From the NCBI GenBank assembly GCA_012729875.1, contig JAAYCC010000018.1, positions 1-6,003 on the forward strand: a stretch of 6,003 nt of DNA, in the 5' to 3' direction. Below, piece by piece: positions 1 to 5,376 of the stretch. The number at the start of each line of letters is the position of its first letter. Position 1 is the first letter of the stretch. The notes beneath the pieces are model-generated. The model worked only from the letters and a program-made list of their open reading frames with translations. It was not told the origin of the DNA and searched no databases. This stretch comes from Clostridiales bacterium. GTDB taxonomy: Bacteria; Bacillota; Clostridia; Oscillospirales; Oscillospiraceae. Both the position numbers and the translations under genes were made by a program.

Positions 1-442
1 AGGGTGTTCCATAGCGGATAAAGTGGAAAAAAGCCCGGTTCAAGCGGTCACACTCCTCTTTCATCACGCCCTCCTCCACCTCTATGCCGTGGGCTTTCAA
101 AATCTCAATGCCCTTCCCGCAGACAAGGGGATTTGGGTCGGAAGAGCCTACGACCAATCTTTTAATACCGCTTTCTATGATTGCGTCGGTACAAGGGGGC
201 GTTTTCCCGTAGTGGCAGCAGGGCTCAAGAGTGACATAGACGGCTGAGCCCTCAGGGCTGGTTGTGCAATCGGCGAGGGCGTTCCTCTCGGCATGAAGTC
301 CTCCGTAGCGCTCATGAAATCCCCGACCGATAATTTTGCCGTCTTTTACAATCACTGCTCCGACCATCGGATTGGGGCTTACCCTACCGGCCCCTTTTTC
401 CGCAAGAGAAAGCGCAAGCTGCATGTAGTCAGTATCTGTCAT
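1..442 (-). CDS. ribD: RibD, bifunctional riboflavin biosynthesis protein (N-terminal deaminase part, cut by window edge)
   Basis: Riboflavin biosynthesis enzyme acting on GTP-derived pyrimidines in the cytoplasm. The visible 147 codons make up the zinc-dependent deaminase domain, which deaminates diaminohydroxyphosphoribosylamino-pyrimidine. Seen directly: SPNPMVGAV at residues 22-30, the zinc site HAE at 50-52 and the PCCHYGKTPPC block at 74-84. By family knowledge H50, C75 and C84 would bind zinc and E52 would be the proton shuttle. DPNPLVCGKG follows at 102-111. The reading frame is still open at base 1. Full-length RibD is about 360 residues with a C-terminal NADPH reductase domain, which must lie outside the window, so a single-domain deaminase cannot be excluded. 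The ATG at 442 is chosen because a GGGAGG ribosome binding site (449-454) sits 6 nt upstream. An FMN riboswitch leader precedes the gene, which independently supports the assignment. It is probably the first gene of a rib operon, but the downstream genes are not visible. Confidence 0.96.
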   Translation of the reverse strand, partial: MTDTDYMQLALSLAEKGAGRVSPNPMVGAVIVKDGKIIGRGFHERYGGLHAERNALADCTTSPEGSAVYVTLEPCCHYGKTPPCTDAIIESGIKRLVVGSSDPNPLVCGKGIEILKAHGIEVEEGVMKEECDRLNRAFFHFIRYGTP

Positions 443-460
443 TGTACACCTCCCAAAAAT

Positions 461-493
461 TAAAAAATGCCTTGAACGATATCGTTCAAGGCA
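461..493 (-). terminator. Intrinsic terminator T2 next to the ribD ribosome binding site
   Basis: A perfect 13-bp inverted repeat (arms tgccttgaacgat, 468-480, and its complement, 481-493) is followed on the minus strand by a run of six T. It ends only 6 nt before the ribD ribosome binding site at 449-454. A U-tailed hairpin between an FMN riboswitch and the first rib gene is the classical expression platform, so this is probably the terminator that forms when FMN is bound. The dyad has no unpaired centre, so the real loop would be about 4 nt. It is the second of two such hairpins in this leader. Confidence 0.85.
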
Positions 494-497
494 AAGG

Positions 498-530
498 TTG
501 CAGAGCAGGCATAGAGAGCTCTCTCTGCAA
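498..530 (-). other. Hairpin between the two leader terminators
   Basis: The arms ttgcagag (498-505) and ctctgcaa (523-530) are complementary and enclose the self-complementary agagagctctct (513-524), so two mutually exclusive folds are possible. The ctctg and cagag motifs also match the foot of terminator T1 (538-542 and 560-564). This segment could therefore compete with T1 as an antiterminator. The pairing is seen in the sequence; the regulatory role is inference. Confidence 0.45.
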
Positions 531-564
531 TAAAAAACTCTGAAATGATATTATCATTCCAGAG
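531..564 (-). terminator. Intrinsic terminator T1 in the FMN riboswitch leader
   Basis: The hairpin has arms 538-550 and 552-564: five base pairs (ctctg/cagag), one mismatch, then seven pairs (aatgata/tatcatt), with an effective loop of 3 nt. On the minus strand it is followed directly by six T (532-537). It lies between the FMN aptamer and a second terminator at 461-493, so the leader holds two U-tailed hairpins in tandem. It would stop ribD transcription early if it forms. Confidence 0.75.
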
Positions 565-579
565 CAAATTACAAAATCA

Positions 580-596
580 CGCAATAATCTATTGCG
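580..596 (-). other. Small hairpin just downstream of the FMN aptamer
   Basis: A 6-bp stem (cgcaat, 580-585, with attgcg, 591-596) has a 5-nt loop and lies 6 nt past the aptamer's closing helix in the direction of transcription. It has no T-run after it, so it is not a terminator. It may be a linker helix of the expression platform. Confidence 0.35.
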
Positions 597-601
597 GCCG
601 T

Positions 602-710
602 TATCTTCTTTCATCCAGACTATACTGTCGGCTTCGGAGTTTCACCGAATCATGCCTTTAGGCTCGTGGGCTTTACCACCGGTAGGGAATTGCACCCTGC
701 CCTGAAGATA
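602..710 (-). ncRNA. FMN riboswitch aptamer (RFN element)
   Basis: Read on the minus strand, this leader segment carries the conserved RFN blocks in order: AGGGCAGGGTG, ATTCCCTACCGG, TGGTAAAGCCCACGAGC, GATTCGGTGAAACTCCG, AAGCCGACAGTATAGTC and TGGATGAAAGAAG. The closing helix P1 is seen as TATCTTC (from 704-710) pairing with GAAGATA (from 602-608). By family knowledge this RNA binds flavin mononucleotide and switches off riboflavin synthesis or uptake genes. It sits about 10 nt after the likely transcription start and about 160 nt before the ribD start, with two intrinsic terminators between. Control is therefore most likely by premature termination when FMN is plentiful. Confidence 0.98.
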
Positions 711-726
711 TATTCGATTGTAATAT

Positions 727-755
727 ATTATACTCTTAAAGCTTCAGTTTGTCTA
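727..755 (-). promoter_or_regulatory. Sigma-A-type promoter of the FMN riboswitch/ribD transcript
   Basis: On the minus strand TAGACA (750-755) and TATAAT (727-732) are separated by exactly 17 bp: a perfect -10 box and a 5/6 -35 box. Transcription would start near 720, about 10 nt before the aptamer begins, which is the expected spacing for a riboswitch leader. Confidence 0.85.
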
Positions 756-806
756 CTGATATTTTTGCTTATCGGCCTTAAGTTTCTTTCCCGAGATCAG
801 GGCAGT

Positions 807-838
807 ATTAAAATCCGCCCGGCGAGATAGCGGGCGGA
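807..838 (-). terminator. Probable terminator after the dehydrogenase gene (distal hairpin)
   Basis: A GC-rich 8-bp stem (tccgcccg, 814-821, with cgggcgga, 831-838) has a 9-nt loop and is followed on the minus strand by TTTT (810-813) and an AT-rich stretch. The T-tract is short but the stem is strong. It lies about 50 nt beyond the dehydrogenase stop codon and before the ribD promoter, so it separates the two transcription units. Confidence 0.65.
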
Positions 839-843
839 AACAG

Positions 844-865
844 ACAAAAGCCCCGTGCCGGGCTT
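844..865 (-). terminator. Possible first terminator hairpin after the dehydrogenase gene
   Basis: A 6-bp stem (aagccc, 848-853, with gggctt, 860-865) has a 6-nt loop, and the T-run begins inside its last pairs on the minus strand (TTTT, 846-849, then GTCTG). It is weaker than the next hairpin at 814-838. The two probably act together. Confidence 0.45.
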
Positions 866-883
866 GGTACTAATAAAAAGACC

Positions 884-1660
884 TCACACGATGGACGCTC
901 CGCCGTCAACGATGATGAACTGACCCTGCACATAGCTCGATGCGTCGCTTGAAAGAAAGAGGATAGGGCCGTTTAGTTCGCCCTTGTTTCCGGGGCGTCC
1001 TGTCGGGTTCATGTAGGAATAATAGCCCAGGAATTCCTCAGACTTGAAGAGCCTCTCAGAGGTCATCTCACTCTCGAAAAGCGCCGGGCCGACGGCGTTT
1101 ACCGTGATACCGAACTGGGCATAGGATGCGGCCATGCCCTTCGTCAGCCCCAGCACGGCAGCTTTGGAGGCGTTGTAGGAGTGGCGCATGAACATCTCGC
1201 TCTTGTCCGCGACGACCGCGTTTACCGAGGAGACATTGACGATCTTGCCGTAGCCTTTTTCCTTCATATGCGGGATGACATACTTACTGGTGAAGAATAT
1301 GCTTTTGGTATTCGTTGCGAAGACTCTATCCCATTCCTCCTCGGTCGCCTTATCCACCTCACAGTGGACGGCAATTCCAGCGTTGTTAAGAAGAATATCT
1401 ATTATGCCGAAGGTATCAAATACGTCCTGTATGGCGCTCTTGACGCTCTCTTCATTTGTTACGTCACATTGGACAGCGAGCGCGCGGCGGCCGGTCTTTT
1501 CAATCTCCGTTTTTACGGCTTCGAGTCTCTCCAGACGGCGGGCGAGGATCGCCACATCGGCTCCAGCATTGGCATAGGCCAAAGCGGCATCGGCGCCGAG
1601 TCCTGCCGAGGCACCTGTCACAACTGCTACTTTTCCGGTTAAATCAAACAAATTGCTCAT
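884..1660 (-). CDS. Short-chain dehydrogenase/reductase (SDR), classical type
   Basis: NAD(P)H-dependent oxidoreductase of the classical SDR family, 258 residues, a normal length; soluble, with no signal peptide or membrane segment. Seen in order: the nucleotide-binding TGASAGLG at 15-22, D66 in CDV, NNAG at 92-95, N117, SS at 144-145, the active-site YNASK at 162-166 and the C-terminal VDGG near 251-254. By family knowledge N117, S145, Y162 and K166 form the catalytic tetrad. The basic ARR after the second strand (40-42) suggests a preference for NADP(H). The NPTGRPG block and overall pattern resemble gluconate 5-dehydrogenase or 3-oxoacyl reductase-like members, but the substrate cannot be read from sequence. 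The ATG at 1660 has an AAAGG ribosome binding site 8 nt upstream. The gene stands alone between its own promoter and terminators, so its neighbours give no hint of pathway. Confidence 0.93.
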   Translation of the reverse strand: MSNLFDLTGKVAVVTGASAGLGADAALAYANAGADVAILARRLERLEAVKTEIEKTGRRALAVQCDVTNEESVKSAIQDVFDTFGIIDILLNNAGIAVHCEVDKATEEEWDRVFATNTKSIFFTSKYVIPHMKEKGYGKIVNVSSVNAVVADKSEMFMRHSYNASKAAVLGLTKGMAASYAQFGITVNAVGPALFESEMTSERLFKSEEFLGYYSYMNPTGRPGNKGELNGPILFLSSDASSYVQGQFIIVDGGASIV

Positions 1661-1709
1661 AAATTGTACCTTTCTATATTAGCCTTAGATACAGGCTCTC
1701 ATCGCTAAA

Positions 1710-1722
1710 TGGGGCTACCCCA
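1710..1722 (-). other. Short hairpin in the dehydrogenase mRNA leader
   Basis: tggggctacccca forms a 5-bp stem with a 3-nt loop, about 50 nt upstream of the start codon and a few bases after the predicted transcription start. It has no T-run. It may stabilise the 5' end of the mRNA; nothing more can be said. Confidence 0.3.
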
Positions 1723-1734
1723 GTTAGTTTTTGA

Positions 1735-1764
1735 ACAATACCACAGTTTAATTATATATGTCAA
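1735..1764 (-). promoter_or_regulatory. Likely promoter of the dehydrogenase gene
   Basis: On the minus strand a perfect -35 box TTGACA (1759-1764) is followed after 18 bp by TATTGT (1735-1740), a 4/6 -10 box. Transcription would start near 1728, giving a leader of about 68 nt. The -35 box lies wholly within the left arm of the inverted repeat at 1753-1798, so a protein bound there could block the promoter. Confidence 0.6.
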
Positions 1765-1798
1765 TAATTTACGAACTGTATAATTATTGACATATATA
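1753..1798. repeat. 17-bp perfect inverted repeat upstream of the dehydrogenase gene (possible operator)
   Basis: The arms tatatatgtcaataatt (1753-1769) and aattattgacatatata (1782-1798) are exact reverse complements with a 12-bp spacer. The left arm covers the -35 box of the dehydrogenase promoter. There is no T-run on either side, which argues against a terminator. The best reading is a two-fold symmetric protein-binding site; a hairpin or a relic of a small transposable repeat is possible. No regulator gene is visible in the window. Confidence 0.6.
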
Positions 1799-1900
1799 GA
1801 CGACTATAATACTGGACATCTCGCGGTTTTCAAGTTATATGTAGGTTTTTTAGAACGGGACGCTTGGCTAACCGATCCTAAAAGCTGCCAAAGCTTAATC

Positions 1901-1928
1901 TTGACAGAAGACAGATTTATTCTACAAT
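1901..1928 (+). promoter_or_regulatory. Sigma-A-type promoter upstream of the CooC-like ATPase gene
   Basis: TTGACA (1901-1906), a 16-bp spacer and TACAAT (1923-1928) form a near-consensus promoter. The start point would be near 1935, giving a leader of about 180 nt before the ATG at 2118. No known riboswitch pattern was recognised in that leader. It holds an AT-rich run (about 1977-2004), a small cccc/gggg hairpin at 2006-2016 and a 7-bp stem (2074-2080 with 2094-2100) just before the ribosome binding site. The open frame at 1787-2047 has no ribosome binding site and is not considered a gene. Confidence 0.65.
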
Positions 1929-2117
1929 CAGCCTGCGTAGATTGCAATAGCATGTTGAACTTCATGTATTTTGTTAAATTATATATATTTTTATATGTTT
2001 TTATCCCCCATAGGGGCTTGTGGATGGTCTTACTAATGATAAAATAAAGCTTATCAGAGAGCTATTTGGCAAAAATTGTTATGTGAACGCAAAAACAATT
2101 ATAATTGGAGGCAAATG

Positions 2118-2876
2118 ATGAAAATAACATTATGCGGAAAAGGCGGATGCGGTAAGAGTACCATTTCTTCACTGCTTGCGAAAGAATTTGCAAAAGAGGG
2201 CAAAACAGTACTCGTAATTGATACAGACGAGTCAAACTACGGTCTCCATCGCCAGCTCGGTTTAGAGTTGCCAAACGATTTTACTAATTTCTTCGGTGGT
2301 AAAAAAGCTGTAATCGAAGAGCTTAGAGCTACTGGATTCACAGGAGTTTCATATTTTGAGAAGCCCTGGACAATTTCCGAAATACCATCGGAATACATAT
2401 CGGAAAAAGACGGAATCAAGCTTATAGCAATTGGTAAGATTCATGAGACCGGGGAGGGATGTGCCTGCCCGATGGGAATGATTTCTCAGCAGTTTATCGG
2501 CAATTTGGATATTAAGCCAAACGAAATCGTGATTACAGATACTGAAGCAGGTATTGAACATTTCGGCAGAAATATCGAAAAAGACGTTGATGCGGTTCTT
2601 ATGGTGGTTGACCCTTCCTATGAGTCGTTCAAACTGTCTGAAAAGGTATCTGAGCTCAGTGGCAGCATTAACAAACCGGTTTACTATATACTTAACAAAG
2701 TCGATTCTTCGAATGAAAGTACAATGCGCGAAGCTGTCGGAAAGACGGAGAAAATAATTGCCGCCATGCCGTCAGAAAGCAAGCTCGCTTTGGCGGGTCT
2801 CAAAGGGGAAGAGCTTAGAGACGAGTACCCCGAAATAAAAAAGTTGGCGAAATTCCTCTCTGATAATTTTAATTGA
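2118..2876 (+). CDS. cooC: CooC-like nickel-insertion ATPase (MinD/NifH-type P-loop protein)
   Basis: Cytoplasmic P-loop ATPase of the SIMIBI/MinD class, 252 residues. Seen: the deviant Walker A GKGGCGKST at 7-15, including the early lysine typical of the class, D35 in DTDES (34-38), a CACP motif with C115 and C117, the Walker B-like ITDTEAG at 139-145 and NKVD at 193-196. In characterised CooC proteins a CxC pair at the dimer interface binds metal, and ATP-driven dimerisation helps load nickel into carbon monoxide dehydrogenase. The CxC plus the length make CooC the best match over MinD or NifH, but the client enzyme is not in the window. Two adjacent in-frame ATGs exist. The one at 2118 is 6 nt from GGAGG (2107-2111), whereas the one at 2115 is only 3 nt away and the upstream ATG at 2076 has no site. 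The gene is transcribed alone and converges on the importer operon. Confidence 0.85.
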   Translation: MKITLCGKGGCGKSTISSLLAKEFAKEGKTVLVIDTDESNYGLHRQLGLELPNDFTNFFGGKKAVIEELRATGFTGVSYFEKPWTISEIPSEYISEKDGIKLIAIGKIHETGEGCACPMGMISQQFIGNLDIKPNEIVITDTEAGIEHFGRNIEKDVDAVLMVVDPSYESFKLSEKVSELSGSINKPVYYILNKVDSSNESTMREAVGKTEKIIAAMPSESKLALAGLKGEELRDEYPEIKKLAKFLSDNFN

Positions 2877-3209
2877 TATTAATATTCATATGTAACATGC
2901 AAGTTTGGTTTCAGTTGGATTAGTTTCAGATGAAGAACTAAATGAGCATTTATCTCCGTATTTTAATGCAACAGTTACAATATCAAACAACCAAATGCAG
3001 CAGATTGTTGGGGAAAAAATATAACTCGATACTCAATAATTGAAAAGACGTTTATATATTGATATGGGGCATCAAATACTACTTTATCTTATAAAGATTA
3101 AGCGGGTATAGAACAAAATGTAGTTTTATGTTTATAGTTGCCCTGACCTTGTCATTGAGACCCTGAAAAATAATGAATGAGATTGGTACAAGCGCCAATC
3201 ATGTCTTGA
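2877..3209 (+). other. AT-rich stretch without an intact gene; two short coding-like stubs
   Basis: No complete gene is visible between the ATPase stop codon and the terminator at 3210. One frame is open from 2896 to a stop at 3022-3024 and gives about 42 codons of protein-like composition (GLVSDEELNEHLSPYFN is part of it), with no ATG or ribosome binding site at its front. A second stub ends in PDLVIETLKNNE followed by TGA at about 3175-3177 and is closed upstream by TAG about 20 codons earlier. I recognise neither. They could be tails of decayed genes or chance open frames. A 6-bp hairpin (gattgg 3181-3186, ccaatc 3195-3200) precedes the terminator. Confidence 0.3.
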
Positions 3210-3241
3210 GAAGTCTGGCTTTTCTGCTGGGCTTCTTTTTT
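3210..3241 (+). terminator. Intrinsic terminator ending the ATPase transcription unit
   Basis: A 10-bp stem, with G-U pairs allowed (gaagtctggc, 3210-3219, with gctgggcttc, 3226-3235), has a 6-nt loop and is followed by six T (3236-3241). It is the first convincing plus-strand terminator after the CooC-like gene, 334 bp beyond its stop codon. It may originally have belonged to a lost gene in between. Confidence 0.75.
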
Positions 3242-3344
3242 GTCTCTATAAGGTTTTGTCTTTGTTACTAAGCTTAAATGCTAATCTAAAATTGGAATAT
3301 GGTAAAATAAACTGCACAAATTGAAAACGGATTAAAAGAGACAC

Positions 3345-3406
3345 GGTTTGCAGTCTCTGTTAGAATGAAGTTACCACACCACCATTCTGTAAGGAGACAG
3401 CAAACC
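3345..3406 (+). promoter_or_regulatory. Transposase leader hairpin masking the ribosome binding site
   Basis: ggtttgc (3345-3351) pairs with gcaaacc (3400-3406), gtctc (3353-3357) with gagac (3394-3398), and agaatg (3362-3367) with cattct (3383-3388). Together these make an interrupted stem of about 18 pairs that ends right at the transposase ATG. The AAGGAG ribosome binding site (3391-3396) lies in the 3' arm. In IS10 and IS50 such structures block translation from transcripts reading in from outside the element. The same role here is inferred. Confidence 0.5.
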
Positions 3407-3530
3407 ATGTCCGAAAAAATTGTAGATTTAAACATGGGAGTAGTCAAGGGGCAAATCAAAGAATTAGTTCGCGGGAGAGAAAAGAGGATACTAAATGAGG
3501 CCTACTCGTCAGGGATTTCCAGCCTGTTTG
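3407..3530 (+). pseudogene. Remnant of an IS256-family transposase (N-terminus only, deleted and frameshifted)
   Basis: The ATG at 3407, preceded by AAGGAG, opens a frame beginning MSEKIVDLNMGVVKG and running through GQIKELVRG. From memory this matches the first 23 residues of IS256/Mutator-type transposases found in many Clostridia. After VRG the expected segment is missing. The frame then shows NEA (about 3493-3501), and the next family motif, RQGY, appears as RQGF (3506-3517) only after a 4-nt shift. No DDE catalytic core follows. The full protein would be about 400 residues, so this is a dead fragment. The element's left end may lie near 3290-3320, where the sequence tggtaaaataaactgcacaa resembles a terminal repeat, but no partner end was found. 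Sequence from about 3530 to 3566 is unassigned. The remnant separates the CooC-like gene from the importer operon. Confidence 0.75.
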
Positions 3531-3566
3531 TTTTTTTCGGCAAGACTTATATTACGCTCAATGGTT

Positions 3567-4331
3567 TCAGACCGACCCAAGCGCCACTATATGCTTGTCG
3601 TTCATGCTGTCCACATAAATTTCCGCGTTGACCTCATAGACATCCCTAAGCATTTTTTCCGTAAATACCTTATCCGGCGAGTCCTCTGTGTACACCTTTC
3701 TGTCGTTTATTACCACAACGTGGTCGGCATACTTAGCTGCGATATCTAAATGATGCAGCGTGAGAAGCGTAGTATAATGTTTTTCCTTTGTAACGCTTTT
3801 CAAAAACTCCATAATTTTAAACTGGTGATTGAGGTCGAGCGCACTTGTCGGTTCGTCCAGAATGAGGATCTGCGGATTTTTAATAAGCGTCTGTGCAATA
3901 AATACCAGCTGACGCTGGCCGCCCGAAAGCTCGCTTATTCTCCTGTCGGCGAACTGCGTTAACGACATCATTTCCATGACCTCGTCAACCCGCTCTATGT
4001 CCTCATCGCTCACTTTGAAGGAGAGCTGCTGAAGCCTGCCCAGCAAAATGACCTCGTAAACGTTGAGCTCGGCGCTGCAATCGGTGCTCTGATCGAGATA
4101 GCTGAGGAGCTTTGAAATTTTGGATCTCGATAGCTTTCCTGTGTCCTTGCCACAGATATTGACTGTGCCAGTACCCTTTTCAAGCCCCGCAATACATTTG
4201 AGCAGAGTGGTTTTGCCGGCTCCGTTTGCCCCGACAACGGCAGTGATCTCTCCGGGCCTGGCGCAGAAGCTGATATCTTCAATTATTGGGTCTTTCTCAT
4301 ATCTAAAGGATAAATTCTTAACTTCTATCAT
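3567..4331 (-). CDS. ABC transporter ATPase, FecE/BtuD type (metal-chelate, heme or corrinoid uptake)
   Basis: Cytoplasmic ATPase subunit driving the importer formed with the permease and binding protein encoded upstream; 254 residues, usual for FecE/BtuD/FhuC proteins. Seen: Walker A GANGAGKTT at 34-42, Q-loop Q81, signature LSGGQRQ at 135-141, Walker B ILILDEPTSALD at 155-166 with catalytic E160, and the H-loop at H193 in TLHHLD, where most relatives have HDL. The minus-strand frame stays open to 4475, but the ATG at 4331 is chosen because the protein then begins MIEVKNLSFRY, the usual start of the family, and AAGGTGA (4337-4343) lies 5 nt upstream. The permease stop codon is inside that ribosome binding site, leaving only 5 nt between the genes, so translation is probably coupled. 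It is the last gene of the operon; no convincing terminator is visible after it. Confidence 0.95.
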   Translation of the reverse strand: MIEVKNLSFRYEKDPIIEDISFCARPGEITAVVGANGAGKTTLLKCIAGLEKGTGTVNICGKDTGKLSRSKISKLLSYLDQSTDCSAELNVYEVILLGRLQQLSFKVSDEDIERVDEVMEMMSLTQFADRRISELSGGQRQLVFIAQTLIKNPQILILDEPTSALDLNHQFKIMEFLKSVTKEKHYTTLLTLHHLDIAAKYADHVVVINDRKVYTEDSPDKVFTEKMLRDVYEVNAEIYVDSMNDKHIVALGSV

Positions 4332-4336
4332 CTGTC

Positions 4337-5368
4337 TCACCTTTTCTTTTTGATGATAAGAATAAAGAAGAACGGAACGCCTATCATCGAAGTCAGTATG
4401 CCTATCGGGAACACCGCGCCCGGAACTACCAGCTTTGTTGCGACTGAGGCTATCGAAAGTATTGCGGCACCGCAAATCGAGGACATTGGAAGATAGTATC
4501 TCTGGTCCTCTCCCAGAAGAATGCGGGCTATGTGAGGGCCGACGATGCCGATAAAGCCGATGCTCCCAACAAAAGCCACCGCCGTTGCTGTGAGCAGTGA
4601 GATCATAATAAACATTACCATTCTAAGGCGCTCGACATCAATGCCAAGCGCCTTGGCCTTTTCATCGCCCAGCTTCATAGCCGTTAGCTTCCACGCATGT
4701 GTATAAACGATAACGAAAACGATTAAGAAAACAACTGCGATTATGGGAATGTTTGTCCAGTTAGCTTTTTGAAGACTGCCGAAGGTCCAAAACACTATGC
4801 TTTGAAGCGCTTCGGGGGAGGCGGTATATTGCAGAAAGGACTGCAATGCCTGAAAGAAAAACACCATTCCGATCCCCGAAAGGACCATAGTTTCCGGTGT
4901 AAACCTTTTTATTTTGCTTATGAGGTATATTCCGAGGCATGCAAGGAATGCAAAAACAAATGCAGAAAGCGGTATTAGAAAACTCCCCAGCACCGCAAGA
5001 GAACCCAGACCCGTGAGAAGCGCGATCGAAGCGCCGACTCCCGCGCCCGCAGAAATACCGAGAGTATAGGGACTTGCGAGAGGGTTATTGAGAATTGTCT
5101 GCATCGCTGCCCCCGAGAGGCCAAGTGATGCGCCGACAAGAATGCCCATTACCGCCGTTGGAAGCCTCAGCTTCCAAATTATCACGTTTGTAAGGCTGTC
5201 TGCTTCCGACGAATTAAACAAGGATGTAAAAACAGAGCTCAGGCTCAAGTTTGAGGAGCCGATCATAATGTCCAGTATAAAGCTGATGAGGCAGATAATA
5301 ATACCTGCCCCCATCATTGCTATTTTTTTCCCTGTGTATGTTCTGTATTCAAAACCAGCTTCAGACAT
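4337..5368 (-). CDS. FecCD/BtuC-family ABC transporter permease
   Basis: Membrane subunit that works as a homodimer in type II ABC importers for ferric siderophores, heme or cobalamin. It has 343 residues and about nine or ten hydrophobic segments (for example 18-37, 125-150, 207-224, 250-275, 318-338). Family blocks seen: the NNPLASPYTLGISAGAG region at 94-110, LGDEKAKALG at 233-242 (the coupling region towards the ATPase), FVGSIGFIGIVGPHIAR at 266-282, GEDQRYYLP at 286-294 and PIGILTSMIGVPFF at 321-334. The start is a choice. ATG 5368 has GAGGG (5374-5378) 5 nt upstream and is preferred. A TTG at 5380 would overlap the preceding stop codon by 4 nt and add four residues, but its own codon overlaps the ribosome binding site. 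It lies between the binding-protein and ATPase genes in one operon; the substrate is not deducible. Confidence 0.95.
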   Translation of the reverse strand: MSEAGFEYRTYTGKKIAMMGAGIIICLISFILDIMIGSSNLSLSSVFTSLFNSSEADSLTNVIIWKLRLPTAVMGILVGASLGLSGAAMQTILNNPLASPYTLGISAGAGVGASIALLTGLGSLAVLGSFLIPLSAFVFAFLACLGIYLISKIKRFTPETMVLSGIGMVFFFQALQSFLQYTASPEALQSIVFWTFGSLQKANWTNIPIIAVVFLIVFVIVYTHAWKLTAMKLGDEKAKALGIDVERLRMVMFIMISLLTATAVAFVGSIGFIGIVGPHIARILLGEDQRYYLPMSSICGAAILSIASVATKLVVPGAVFPIGILTSMIGVPFFFILIIKKKR

Positions 5369-5376
5369 ATTAACCC

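Noticed and set aside
1181..1642. Plus-strand open frame of 153 codons opposite the dehydrogenase gene
   Set aside because: It lies wholly antisense to a well-supported SDR gene with intact motifs and has no recognisable protein pattern.
1787..1810. Plus-strand promoter from TTGACA (1787-1792) and TATAAT (1805-1810)
   Set aside because: The spacer is only 12 bp, too short for sigma-A use; this TTGACA exists because it mirrors the other palindrome arm.
1787..2047. Plus-strand open frame of 86 codons upstream of the ATPase gene
   Set aside because: It has no ribosome binding site, begins inside the palindrome and overlaps the ATPase promoter; its composition looks like translated AT-rich spacer.
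4332..4475. N-terminal extension of the importer ATPase up to an ATG at 4475
   Set aside because: The extension overlaps the permease gene in another frame and resembles no ATPase domain; the ATG at 4331 has a proper ribosome binding site and the family's usual first residues.
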